A stretch of 55,386 nucleotides of DNA from Hyphomicrobiales bacterium (GTDB lineage: Bacteria > Pseudomonadota > Alphaproteobacteria > Rhizobiales > Rhizobiaceae): contig NVRK02000050.1 of NCBI GenBank assembly GCA_002400845.2, positions 1 through 55,386 on the forward strand. The letters are read 5' to 3'. Within the stretch, counting starts at the first letter, position 1; the number at the start of each line of letters is the position of its first letter. Made by a program: the position numbers and the translations under genes. This document shows, one piece after another, positions 39,382 through 47,218 of the stretch. The notes beneath the pieces are model-generated. The model was not told the DNA's origin. It saw nothing but the letters and a program-made list of their open reading frames with translations, and did not search any database.

Positions 39382-40497
39382 ATGTTAAAATTTGCGGCCA
39401 GTTTAATTGATAAACTAGATGATAGCTCACTTACGAGAGATGGCGCTAAATCTGCCGAAAAGTCTATGAGTGTAGAAAATTTTGATACTGAATTAAAAGA
39501 AGCAAAAACGATTTCTAATCCTATCATTGATCTAAATTCTGAAAATCCCAATACATCTGATACCCCCCCTATAAACTATACGTCTCGAAAACGTAAAACA
39601 GGCGGCGTTGCTTTGGCGTTAGGTGGTGGCGGTGCGCGTGGTTGGGCTCACATTGGTGTTTTAAAAGCAATTGATGAAGTTGGGATTCCAATTTCAATGA
39701 TTGCAGGAACCTCTATTGGTGCTTTAACGGGCAGTTGTTACCTTTCAGATACATTAGATGAATTAGAGAGTTTTGCCAGATCGCTGACAAAATCTAACAT
39801 GCTTCGTTACATGGACTTCACTCTACGAGCCTCTGGAATTATTTCAGGTGATAAATTAGCTGCAAAAATGAACGAGCATTTAGATGGTGTAACTTTTAAA
39901 GATTTAAAAGCACCCTTTGTTGCAGTTGCGACTGATATTAATCAAGGCCATGAAGTTTGGCTTAAAGATGGCCCATTAGTACCATCTGTTAGGGCTTCTT
40001 ATGCATTGCCTGGTGTGTTTTTACCTGTCGAACATATGGGAAGACAATTGGTAGATGGCGCATTGGTCAACCCAGTTCCAGTATCTGCCTGCCGTGCTTA
40101 TGAGCCTGACGTGGTTATTGCTGTTAATTTGAATTCAGAATTATTTGGTCGCGCAACGGTTGTGCAACCTTCATTTTACGACATTCACGAACAAGAAGTT
40201 GCAGAAATGGAAACTAAAAAAACGGGTTGGTTGCCGTTTATTTCGTCCAGTGCAAAGGCAAAGCAAAATCAACTTGGCATTATGAGCGTGATGTTTGAAT
40301 CTTTTAATATTATACAAGACCGTGTTTCTAGAGCACGTTTGGCTGGTGATCCACCAGATTACACCGTTCGTCCAAAGTTAAAAAACGTATCTATTGCAGA
40401 TTTTTACAAGGCGGAAGAAGCGATCGATTTAGGGTACCAAGAAATGATGCTTCGGGTCAAAGAATTAGAAAATCAGGGCGTGTTAGACACGCTATAA
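39382..40497 (+). CDS. Patatin-like phospholipase
   Basis: The 371-residue protein has an N-terminal polar segment of about 70 residues, then a patatin domain. That domain has the oxyanion loop LGGGGARGWAHIGVLKAI near 78, the nucleophile elbow GTSIGAL with Ser near 113, and the Asp of the dyad in VDGALVNPVPVSA near 229. It belongs to the RssA-like branch. The substrate is probably a membrane phospholipid or other acyl ester. There is no signal peptide, so it is cytosolic or membrane-associated. Its end carries a short duplication. Confidence 0.87.
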   Translation: MLKFAASLIDKLDDSSLTRDGAKSAEKSMSVENFDTELKEAKTISNPIIDLNSENPNTSDTPPINYTSRKRKTGGVALALGGGGARGWAHIGVLKAIDEVGIPISMIAGTSIGALTGSCYLSDTLDELESFARSLTKSNMLRYMDFTLRASGIISGDKLAAKMNEHLDGVTFKDLKAPFVAVATDINQGHEVWLKDGPLVPSVRASYALPGVFLPVEHMGRQLVDGALVNPVPVSACRAYEPDVVIAVNLNSELFGRATVVQPSFYDIHEQEVAEMETKKTGWLPFISSSAKAKQNQLGIMSVMFESFNIIQDRVSRARLAGDPPDYTVRPKLKNVSIADFYKAEEAIDLGYQEMMLRVKELENQGVLDTL

Positions 40498-40524
40498 ACA
40501 TTGCTGTGTTAGACACGCTATAAA
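40480..40524. repeat. 19-bp direct duplication across the patatin stop codon
   Basis: GTGTTAGACACGCTATAAA occurs at 40480-40498 and again at 40506-40524, separated by seven bases. The first copy contains the last codons and the stop codon of the patatin-like gene. A recent slippage or copying event is likely. Confidence 0.9.
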
Positions 40525-40531
40525 ATCAGAT

Positions 40532-40560
40532 AAAAAAAGCTGCCTTTGATGCAGCTTTAA
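40532..40560. terminator. Bidirectional terminator between patatin and CBS genes
   Basis: The stem AAAGCTGC / GCAGCTTT (40536-40543 and 40551-40558) has an A-run on its left side. It therefore ends with T on the minus strand and a weaker T-rich stretch on the plus strand. It lies between two convergent genes. Confidence 0.75.
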
Positions 40561-40583
40561 TTTGGTGTATTTTCTCAAGAAAA

Positions 40584-41012
40584 TTAGCCTGCAATATAAC
40601 GCTTCATATCTTCAGTATCGCGCTCTGCTTGCTCTATTCTAGCTTTTACGACATCACCAATAGAGATAATACCGAGCAATTTTCCATCGCTCATAATAGG
40701 CACATGGCGAAATCTGCCCTCAGTCATTATTTCCATAACGTGGTTGATAGTGTCTGTTTCTTTGCAAGATTCAACTGCATGTGTCATGCAGACAGAAATA
40801 GGCTCTTCAAGTCCTTTTTCTTTTTTCTTTGAAACTTCGCGCACAACATCACGTTCTGAGGCAATGCCGCAAACTTTATCACTTTCATCAACTATTACGA
40901 CGGCACCAATTTTTTTAGATGCGAGAATGTCGGCTATGCTTTGAATTGTCGAATTTAAATTAGCGGTAATAACGTTATTACCTTTGGATTCTAATATTGA
41001 TAATACTGTCAT
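40584..41012 (-). CDS. CBS-domain pair protein
   Basis: The 142-residue protein consists of two CBS domains (about 5-65 and 75-135), with the motif pattern I.S...(D/S)VV.E and GIISIGDVVK at the end of each. Such stand-alone CBS pairs bind adenine nucleotides and act as energy sensors. The partner is unknown. An 18-bp near-palindrome lies about 40 bases upstream of the start. Confidence 0.88.
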   Translation of the reverse strand: MTVLSILESKGNNVITANLNSTIQSIADILASKKIGAVVIVDESDKVCGIASERDVVREVSKKKEKGLEEPISVCMTHAVESCKETDTINHVMEIMTEGRFRHVPIMSDGKLLGIISIGDVVKARIEQAERDTEDMKRYIAG

Positions 41013-41050
41013 ATTTCCTCCTTGTTATATTACAAAGTTATCGGGGGTTT

Positions 41051-41068
41051 TGTGATGTAAACGTCACA
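41051..41068. promoter_or_regulatory. 18-bp near-palindrome upstream of the CBS gene
   Basis: TGTGATGTAAACGTCACA has TGTGA/TCACA arms with a GT..AC core. The spacing (eight bases between arms) is not the canonical six of CRP/FNR sites. It is 39 bases from the CBS start codon, within the expected promoter region. Confidence 0.4.
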
Positions 41069-41190
41069 TTTACCCCGTTATTTACCCCACTAATTTTTAT
41101 AGTAACATGGTGCTTCCAAAATTGAGGCAAAGCAAGTTTATACAATGATTTTCACCCTAAATGGTTACTTTTATAACAATATGAAGGTGT

Positions 41191-41946
41191 TTAACGCCGA
41201 TCTAAGAACGAAAATGTAAAAATACCCGTTAAAAACCCACCAATATGGGCTTCCCAGGCAATATTCCCAGAATCACTTAAGACAGAAGATAACACCGTTC
41301 CAAATACAAGATTGATTACCATCCAAATGGCAAAAAAGTTTATAAACTTTCTGTCTTTTAGGCATTGCGCTAAGGTAAGTGAGCGACCCTTCACATTTAG
41401 GCCTCTTTTAATTATGCCGTCTTCACCTATATTGGGTTGAAAAGCGAAACGTGAGGCTGCACCCATAAAACCTGAAATAGCACCTGATGCACCGATTAGA
41501 AACATTGGCGTTTGAGTGTTCATCAACCAAAACAGCATTGCCCCACCAATTGCACTGAGCGCAAATAAGATTAAAAAACGCATTGACCCAAGTCGCATTG
41601 CTAATGGCGCGCCAAAAGCTACCATAAATCCAACATTCATTAAAACATGTGTCCAGTCTGCATGTAAAAATGCATGCATTATTGGTGACCAAATATAATA
41701 GAGAGCGGTATGATCTGAAAAGACATTCTCAATGGCTAGTGAAAATATTGCTGAGTGAAACCCAAATAGCACTCTTATTGAATGTTGGTTTTGTGGCGAA
41801 AGCAAATAATTCACCACAAGATGAATAAGTATGATTGCACCTACCAACCATAAGACAACAGTAGGTAAATTGAATATTGGTTGATGAGGGGGTGTATTAT
41901 TGTGCTCACCATTACCACTGTGATTGGTATTGTTTGTATTTTCCAT
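41191..41946 (-). CDS. Rhomboid family intramembrane serine protease
   Basis: The 251-residue protein has six or seven membrane spans. The catalytic serine lies in LIGASGAISGFMGAA near residue 152, and the partner His in WEAHIGGFLTG near 233. An H--MN-G-----G segment (THVLMNVGFMVAFG near 99) matches the second membrane span of rhomboids. The N-terminal 25 residues are Asn/His-rich and cytosolic. Substrates cannot be inferred. Confidence 0.92.
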   Translation of the reverse strand: MENTNNTNHSGNGEHNNTPPHQPIFNLPTVVLWLVGAIILIHLVVNYLLSPQNQHSIRVLFGFHSAIFSLAIENVFSDHTALYYIWSPIMHAFLHADWTHVLMNVGFMVAFGAPLAMRLGSMRFLILFALSAIGGAMLFWLMNTQTPMFLIGASGAISGFMGAASRFAFQPNIGEDGIIKRGLNVKGRSLTLAQCLKDRKFINFFAIWMVINLVFGTVLSSVLSDSGNIAWEAHIGGFLTGIFTFSFLDRR

Positions 41947-42016
41947 ATTTCAAAAGCTACCTATCCAAATGATTCCTAAACAACAGATACGCTAAAAATT
42001 CAATTTGGAAAATGGC

Positions 42017-42051
42017 AAAAAAATACCGCTCGATTCAAAAGAATCGAGCGG
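42017..42051 (-). terminator. Strong minus-strand terminator with no gene upstream
   Basis: A perfect 11-bp stem (CCGCTCGATTC at 42026-42036, GAATCGAGCGG at 42041-42051, loop AAAA) is followed on the minus strand by TATTTTTTT. No minus-strand protein gene lies between it and 42400, so it probably ends a non-coding RNA. Confidence 0.75.
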
Positions 42052-42131
42052 CTGGTTGAGTCCCATATTTCCCGTCCCACAACGAGTAAAGGATTACCTA
42101 GTACGGAGGAGGTTTGTTAACCTCTACTCCG
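42052..42131. ncRNA. Structured C-rich element A (possible small RNA)
   Basis: Read on the plus strand, the element has CTGGTTG, TCCCA and CCCGTCCC, then GGATTACCTAG. A hairpin follows: CGGAG (42104-42108) and GAGGTT (42109-42114) pair with AACCTC (42119-42124) and CTCCG (42127-42131). The same series of motifs recurs at 44810-44898. The adjoining minus-strand terminator suggests a minus-strand transcript through it. The shared motifs and the plus-strand terminator of copy B suggest the opposite. The strand is left open. Confidence 0.5.
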
Positions 42132-42400
42132 AGGATCTTGGACTTAAACTCTCATAATCATTGAGCTTTTGCAAATGAAACCATTTGTTAAGGTTAACGT
42201 TTACGTGATCTGCGCCCCACTTTAAGAATTATCTCATTTTCACATTATTTTGGATGAGTTGGCATAATTACTGCAACTCTTATTCTGAATTGATTGATTA
42301 TAAAAATTGTGTCCCGCATTGGCGCATAATTCCCCAATCGTTCCAACGATATAAGTATGAAACAACCATAAAGGCATTCCCGGGACGGAATTGTAATATA

Positions 42401-43042
42401 ATGAGACATGAATCTTCAAAATCACTCTTTAAATATTGGGACAGAATTAGAGCTGGCCGCAAAGCCCCGCGCCGTGAAGAAATTGAGCCCAGTGATATTC
42501 GTCAACTTTTAGGCGATACATTTATCTTAGATATTTCTGGTTCTATGCGTACCATAAGCTATCGTCTTGCTGGCACACGTTTGTGTGCTGCTTACGGACA
42601 AGAGCTTAAAGGTGTTGCATTTTTAGTACCTTGGGAAGAAAAAGATTGTTTTGAATTAACAAGCGCTGTCGCTAAAGTTTACCGTGATGGCATCCCTCAA
42701 ATCATTTGTTCTATTGCTAATACAGATTCTGGAAAACAAGTAGAGTTTGAAACACTCTTATTACCGTTAAAGGCGATTGACGGGAACAATCATAGAATTC
42801 TTGGTTTGTCATCGCCTGGCAAAACACCCTTTTGGTTAGGTGCAGAACCGCTTACATATAATAGTGTAAAATCTATACGCCCTGCGCTACCGCCAAAAGT
42901 TATTGGGTTTTCTGATGCCAGCCTTGCGCCAGAATTAAACACTGCGGATACTCTTGAAAACATTAGACCAAACAACGACCAATCTTATGGTACTGAACGC
43001 AAAGTGAAACATTTGACAGTTCACGATGGCGGCAAGCAATAA
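42401..43042 (+). CDS. PAS-domain protein (PAS_5-like)
   Basis: The 213-residue protein begins RHESSKSLFKYWDRIRAGRKAPRR (in pieces) and has the RREEIEPSDIRQLLGDTFILD block. It resembles the alphaproteobacterial PAS_5 family, a single PAS sensor fold with no output domain. The frame is open 49 codons further upstream, but that stretch is not family-like, and the core starts at ATG 42401. It lies before a PilZ gene. A signalling role near c-di-GMP regulation is inference. Confidence 0.75.
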   Translation: MRHESSKSLFKYWDRIRAGRKAPRREEIEPSDIRQLLGDTFILDISGSMRTISYRLAGTRLCAAYGQELKGVAFLVPWEEKDCFELTSAVAKVYRDGIPQIICSIANTDSGKQVEFETLLLPLKAIDGNNHRILGLSSPGKTPFWLGAEPLTYNSVKSIRPALPPKVIGFSDASLAPELNTADTLENIRPNNDQSYGTERKVKHLTVHDGGKQ

Positions 43043-43059
43043 AGTACTGCCATCAATGA

Positions 43060-43090
43060 CAGCTTGAATTCATTTGAGATTTCAAGCTGT
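43060..43090. other. 10-bp hairpin after the PAS gene
   Basis: ACAGCTTGAA (43060-43069) pairs perfectly with TTCAAGCTGT (43081-43090) across an 11-base loop. It stands 18 bases after the PAS stop, with no T-run. It is probably a transcript-end or stability structure. Confidence 0.5.
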
Positions 43091-43202
43091 TCATATATAA
43101 AAGTCACCAATACTTACCAATCATTAACCAAGCCTATGCAACTTTATAAAAAGAACCAATCAATGATTCTTTTAATAAATGCCAAGAGGCTTGAGTTACA
43201 AT

Positions 43203-43817
43203 ATGATTATGCCAGAAAACTCTGTACTTGCTGATGTTCTCTCAGATCAAGAAAGACAATTTAGCCGTGTTGATCTAACTTTGTTTGGTCGATTTATGTT
43301 AGAAAACAAGCAAGAGTTTCCGTGTCAGATATTAAACATGTCGCCAGGCAGTGCCGCAATGATTTCGCCAACCTCTGCAAGAATTGATGAGCGTGTGATT
43401 GCTTACATAGATCATTTGGGCCGTTTAGAAGGTAAAGTTTTAAGACACATTGATGGCGGCTTCGTAATGAGCGTTACTGCTACAGAGCGCAGACGCGATA
43501 AAATTGCAGCCAAATTAACATGGCTGGCTAATCGACATGTCCTGAATTTACAAGAAGATCGTCGTCATGAGCGCATGGCACCACGTTCTCGTCAGGCAGT
43601 AATTAAACTTGAAGATGGTAGAGTTTACAGCACGAAAATTATTGATCTGTCGTTATCTGGTGCGGCAATAGAAATGTCTGTACGCCCGGCAATTGGCACT
43701 GTATTGTGGCTAGGAAACATGAGAGGACGTGTCGTGAGACACTTTGATGAAGGTGTTGCGATTGAATTTGCAATCGTCCAAAATCACGATAGTCTTTCGG
43801 AATATCTCACAAAGTAG
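43203..43817 (+). CDS. Tandem PilZ-domain protein
   Basis: The 204-residue protein has two PilZ-like halves. The first (about 15-95) has FSRVDLTLFGRF and NMSPGSAAM in place of the canonical RxxxR and DxSxxG motifs. The second (about 115-200) has DRRHERMAPR and DLSLSGAAIEM, closer to consensus and likely to bind c-di-GMP. The start ATG 43203 was chosen because AAGAGG at 43183-43188 precedes it at the best available distance; an in-frame ATG exists at 43179. A terminator follows. Confidence 0.82.
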   Translation: MIMPENSVLADVLSDQERQFSRVDLTLFGRFMLENKQEFPCQILNMSPGSAAMISPTSARIDERVIAYIDHLGRLEGKVLRHIDGGFVMSVTATERRRDKIAAKLTWLANRHVLNLQEDRRHERMAPRSRQAVIKLEDGRVYSTKIIDLSLSGAAIEMSVRPAIGTVLWLGNMRGRVVRHFDEGVAIEFAIVQNHDSLSEYLTK

Positions 43818-43865
43818 TTTTTCCAGACTATATTGTATTTATTTCGATTATTTTGAAATTTATTT

Positions 43866-43890
43866 GACCCGGCTTTTAGTCGGGTTTTTT
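43866..43890 (+). terminator. Terminator of the PilZ gene
   Basis: The stem ACCCG / CGGGT is followed by six T residues on the plus strand, about 50 bases after the PilZ stop. Confidence 0.85.
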
Positions 43891-44159
43891 GTTTTTATGA
43901 CCAAGCATGCCCACTTACCTAAACCATCTTTAAAAATTTCGATCTCTGGTGTGAGACAACAATTTATTGATTTCATTATACAAAAACAACATACATAAAA
44001 TTTTAGATAAAATTGAATCTAATTTCATACAAACTCAAATAAAATTTATCTTTATATTTCATATAATTAGAGGCTTATTTGAGTTTAATTGCGGTGTCGA
44101 AATTTGCACTGCGTAAAAAGGTATCTGTCATCTTCTGCTCACTAACGGGGAAAGATACG

Positions 44160-44780
44160 ATGACAATTAAAAACAAAAAAACACTCGCTAAAGCGATACT
44201 CATACTCGGCGCAGCACTAGGCTCCGCTCTTATAAGCACTCAAGCGTCATTCGCTGGTTCTTTACACATGCGTACTGGCAAGGTTACTTCACAACCAATT
44301 GGCCATTATGAATTTTGTAAAATTTACAATAAAGAATGCAATGTTCGCGCTTCTAATACATCACCTACTAAGCTCACTAGAAAGCGTTGGTCTGAAATTA
44401 TTGAGGCTAATGCATATGCAAACACTCAAATTAGAGCTGTAACAGATGAACAGTTATATGGTGTCGTTGAAAAATGGGCATTCCCAAAAACGGCCGGTGA
44501 CTGCGAAGATTTTGCACTCCTCAAAAGACACCTCTTGGTTAGCAAAGGCTGGCCTGAATCTTCACTGCTCATAACTGTTGTTAGACAGAAGAATGGTGAC
44601 GGCCATGCTGTACTCACTGTTCGCACCGACCGTGGCGATTACATACTGGATAATCTGGAAGACCGTGTAGAGCCTTGGGCAAACACACAATACACATTCT
44701 TAAAAAGACAAATGCCTGCGCATTCTGGTCGCTGGGAAGATATTCTTGATACTAGAAACCTAACTGCCGCCCTTAAATAA
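44160..44780 (+). CDS. Transglutaminase-like cysteine proteinase (BTLCP/LapG-like), secreted
   Basis: The 206-residue protein has a signal peptide (residues 1 to about 33, ending near STQASFAG). The catalytic triad Cys-His-Asp is readable: GDCEDFALLK near 119, GHAVLTV near 151, and LDNLEDRV near 165. The family includes LapG, a periplasmic protease that cuts large adhesins under c-di-GMP control. No LapA or LapD gene is in view, so that role is only suggested, with PilZ as neighbour. The start at 44160 has GGGGAAAG upstream; the longer frame lacks a signal peptide start. Confidence 0.85.
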   Translation: MTIKNKKTLAKAILILGAALGSALISTQASFAGSLHMRTGKVTSQPIGHYEFCKIYNKECNVRASNTSPTKLTRKRWSEIIEANAYANTQIRAVTDEQLYGVVEKWAFPKTAGDCEDFALLKRHLLVSKGWPESSLLITVVRQKNGDGHAVLTVRTDRGDYILDNLEDRVEPWANTQYTFLKRQMPAHSGRWEDILDTRNLTAALK

Positions 44781-44809
44781 TTTAATTTGACGGCTTAATA
44801 CTAATTGGT

Positions 44810-44898
44810 CTGGTTGCATGTCCCAACCTTCCCCGTCCCCAATGGAACCGGATCGCTAGGGGAGTGAATTGTTTATTCAATTCACTCCCCGTTTTTTT
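44810..44898 (+). ncRNA. Structured C-rich element B with terminator (3'-UTR or small RNA)
   Basis: The element has CTGGTTG (44810-44816), TCCCA, CCCCGTCCCC and GGATCGCTAG. A 13-bp perfect hairpin follows (GGGGAGTGAATTG at 44859-44871, CAATTCACTCCCC at 44878-44890, loop TTTATT) and then T7. It is a textbook plus-strand terminator carrying a C-rich single-stranded region, which could pair with G-rich ribosome binding sites. It lies 29 bases after the LapG-like gene, so it may be its 3'-UTR, a small RNA, or both. Confidence 0.6.
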
Positions 44899-44921
44899 GG
44901 GTAAAACTAAATTAAAAACAG

Positions 44922-45446
44922 CTAAAGCTGTTTTAGGTTATTTGCAAAGCGCTTTGCATTTTGCAAATAGCGTTTTGCTGAGGCCTTTAATTTTTGTATA
45001 GCGGCCTCATCTAAAGTTCTAATAACTTTACCAGGCATGCCAACAACTAATGAGTTATTTGGAATTATTTTTCCCTCTGGCACTAATGCACCTGCACCAA
45101 TTAAGCAGTTATTACCAATTTTGGCACCGTTTAATACAGTCGCATTCATTCCAATTAAAGAATTATTGCCAATGGTACAGCCGTGCAACATCGCTTTGTG
45201 TCCGATTGTACATCCCTTACCTATATTTATGGGATAACCTGGATCTGCGTGCAGTACTGAGTTTTCTTGAATGTTGGTTTGTGCGCCGATGATTATAGAT
45301 TCGGTATCGCCTCTAATAACTGCGCCAAACCAAATGCCAACATCCTCTCCTACAGATACATTGCCAATAACGGTTGCATTAGACGCTATCCAATAGAAAT
45401 CATTGGGTAAAACTGGTGAAACGTCTTCTATAGAATATACGGGCAT
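44922..45446 (-). CDS. Gamma-carbonic anhydrase family protein
   Basis: The 174-residue protein is a left-handed beta-helix of hexapeptide repeats (I/V-G-x-x-x). It has metal-binding histidines in VLHADPGYP near residue 66 and IGHKAMLHG near 87-92. It belongs to the PaaY/YrdA-like branch; carbonic anhydrase activity is not certain for this branch. In alphaproteobacteria these proteins may also associate with complex I in relatives, but nothing here shows that. It is followed by a DUF6949-like gene. Confidence 0.9.
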   Translation of the reverse strand: MPVYSIEDVSPVLPNDFYWIASNATVIGNVSVGEDVGIWFGAVIRGDTESIIIGAQTNIQENSVLHADPGYPINIGKGCTIGHKAMLHGCTIGNNSLIGMNATVLNGAKIGNNCLIGAGALVPEGKIIPNNSLVVGMPGKVIRTLDEAAIQKLKASAKRYLQNAKRFANNLKQL

Positions 45447-45473
45447 AGTTTATTGGCCTTACATAGCGGCTAG

Positions 45474-45863
45474 TTAAAGCGCTATTATACCAATTAAAAC
45501 CCCAGCTTCTACAACAAAAATACCAGAACAAAAACTCCATATTATTGAGATGAATATGCAAATTGTAAAAACAGCTGACGGAATAATATTTGTTTTCCAA
45601 AATCTATAACTTTGAATGAGCACTAAATATGGCCCAGCTAAAAAACACATCACAACAGACCATATGATTTCTATGGTCGTACCAAATTTTAACATTAATG
45701 GTGGTGCGCTGTTGAAATCTATTTGGGTTTCACCAAAATCATTATTTTCACCCGAAAGTGAGGTGTGTGATTTTTGCGCTAACTGATGCAAAGCGTTTAG
45801 CAATCCGGCTAATACAAAGCCAGATGCAATCACATATAAAACTATACCTATATTTATACTCAT
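45474..45863 (-). CDS. Conserved membrane protein, possibly DUF6949
   Basis: The 129-residue protein has about four membrane spans (near 5-25, 57-75, 82-95, 102-125) and a polar loop after the first. It resembles what I recall of DUF6949 in Rhizobiales, next to gamma-carbonic anhydrase genes; that name is uncertain. The function is unknown. Its end lies about 28 bases before the carbonic anhydrase start on the same strand. Confidence 0.6.
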   Translation of the reverse strand: MSINIGIVLYVIASGFVLAGLLNALHQLAQKSHTSLSGENNDFGETQIDFNSAPPLMLKFGTTIEIIWSVVMCFLAGPYLVLIQSYRFWKTNIIPSAVFTICIFISIIWSFCSGIFVVEAGVLIGIIAL

Positions 45864-46005
45864 ACGATTAGACCCACTTTAACCGGTTGTTTACTATTCA
45901 CTCCGCATTGTTAGCGAAGCAAGATTGATGCCGAATCACATTGTTTCAAAATGGAACAGTTATCCAAATTAGCCTAAATTAAACATGGCGAAAGTTTTGA
46001 TTTAA

Positions 46006-46839
46006 ATGACAAGAACATACGATCAAGTTGCAGGCGACTACGGTAGAAGTTTTGATTTAAATTTTGATCGACAAATGCCAAGCTATCAAGAACGCTTGCA
46101 TAACAATTCTCAAAATAATGACCCGCTACATTTCATCGTGACTAAGAAACCGGCAGAAGTGAAAATTGAAAGTTTCACTACCCTTATTTTAAAAATAACC
46201 TGTTTCATGTCAATTGTGGCGGCTATTTTCTATTTATCTGCGAATTGGTTTGGTGGCGCAGTATCAAAAGCTGGCCACACAACAGATACAAGTATCAAAA
46301 GATTTTCAATTGAAAAAACTGATTTAATGGTACCACTTAATATGGTCCGTTTTTCACAACAAAGAAAATCTGGAACTTTAAAAAGACTGGACCTTTATGC
46401 CCATTGGCCAAGTCTATCTGGTTACTCTGAAAAACATGCACAAGATTTTGATAGTTTAAAGGATGATGCCCCCCTGATTTTCATATCCTTAGAGCCTCAA
46501 ACTATGAGCCAAGAAATGTCTGGTAGAATTGAAGGTATTTATAATAAATTTTTCGCAGGCCCACCCATTGAAGCAGGTAACGGACTGGTTCGTAGAGCAT
46601 TTTCAGCTGATAGCGCTTATTTTTCTGAAGACTTATATTACGAAGTGAACAGCCCATATCCATTTGCAACAAGATGCATAAGAGAAAATGATAAGGTAGC
46701 CGCACCATTTTGTATTCGAGATATTATTGTTGGTAATGGGCTTTCGCTTACCTATAGATTTCACGCAAGCCTACTGCCCCAATGGAGAGATTTAGAAATC
46801 GCCATTAGAGCAAAATATAAGACTATGATCGTAAAGTAA
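46006..46839 (+). CDS. Conserved hypothetical single-span membrane protein
   Basis: The 277-residue protein has a polar N-terminus of about 58 residues, one membrane span (about residues 60-80), and a mostly extracytoplasmic domain of about 195 residues. It contains LDLYAHWPSLSGYS near 127 and YFSEDLYYE near 200. I do not recognise a named family. The two cysteines (TRCIREND...APFCIRDI, near 226 and 239) could form a disulfide in the periplasm. It is monocistronic. Confidence 0.7.
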   Translation: MTRTYDQVAGDYGRSFDLNFDRQMPSYQERLHNNSQNNDPLHFIVTKKPAEVKIESFTTLILKITCFMSIVAAIFYLSANWFGGAVSKAGHTTDTSIKRFSIEKTDLMVPLNMVRFSQQRKSGTLKRLDLYAHWPSLSGYSEKHAQDFDSLKDDAPLIFISLEPQTMSQEMSGRIEGIYNKFFAGPPIEAGNGLVRRAFSADSAYFSEDLYYEVNSPYPFATRCIRENDKVAAPFCIRDIIVGNGLSLTYRFHASLLPQWRDLEIAIRAKYKTMIVK

Positions 46840-46866
46840 GTAGATTACTGTCTAATAATTGGAAAC

Positions 46867-47076
46867 TTAATCTAGGTCGATGTCTAAAATCGCCATGGAT
46901 AGATTGTAAGATAACTCGCCTTCATCTTCATCTTTATAGATAATGGCCAAAAATTCGTCCCCTTTATAAAGCTCGCAAGAATCATCTTTTTTAGGACGTG
47001 GTTTTACCTGTAAATCTGCTGTACCAAATACTTTTTTAAGATAAGTATCGAGCTTTTTAATTTCGTCAGGTTTCAC
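46867..47076 (-). CDS. DUF3126 family protein
   Basis: The 69-residue protein begins MKPDEIKKLDTYLKKVFG and has the VKPRPKKDDS and DEFLAIIYKDEDEGELSYN blocks that match my memory of DUF3126, a small alphaproteobacterial family. The function is unknown. It is acidic at the C-terminus and likely a compact cytosolic protein. It precedes cysE on the same strand by gene order only. Confidence 0.85.
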   Translation of the reverse strand: MKPDEIKKLDTYLKKVFGTADLQVKPRPKKDDSCELYKGDEFLAIIYKDEDEGELSYNLSMAILDIDLD

Positions 47077-47218
47077 CGTAATTCTCCTACGTAGCTGTAT
47101 AAGTATGTGACTTTATTTGGCGTTAGTGCCACCCAAACTCTACAATGTCCAGCCAAAAACAAAAAATATGATTTTCTTTAAGCTATTAATTTAGCACATT
47201 TGCCCGTTAAGAATAATA

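Noticed and set aside
43898-43998. A 33-codon frame after the PilZ terminator
   Set aside because: It has no ribosome binding site and no hydrophobic or family-like pattern.
44103-44117. A 15-base identity with the third palindrome at 30256-30270
   Set aside because: In a 55 kb window a few 15-base matches are expected by chance, and the rest of the palindrome unit is missing.
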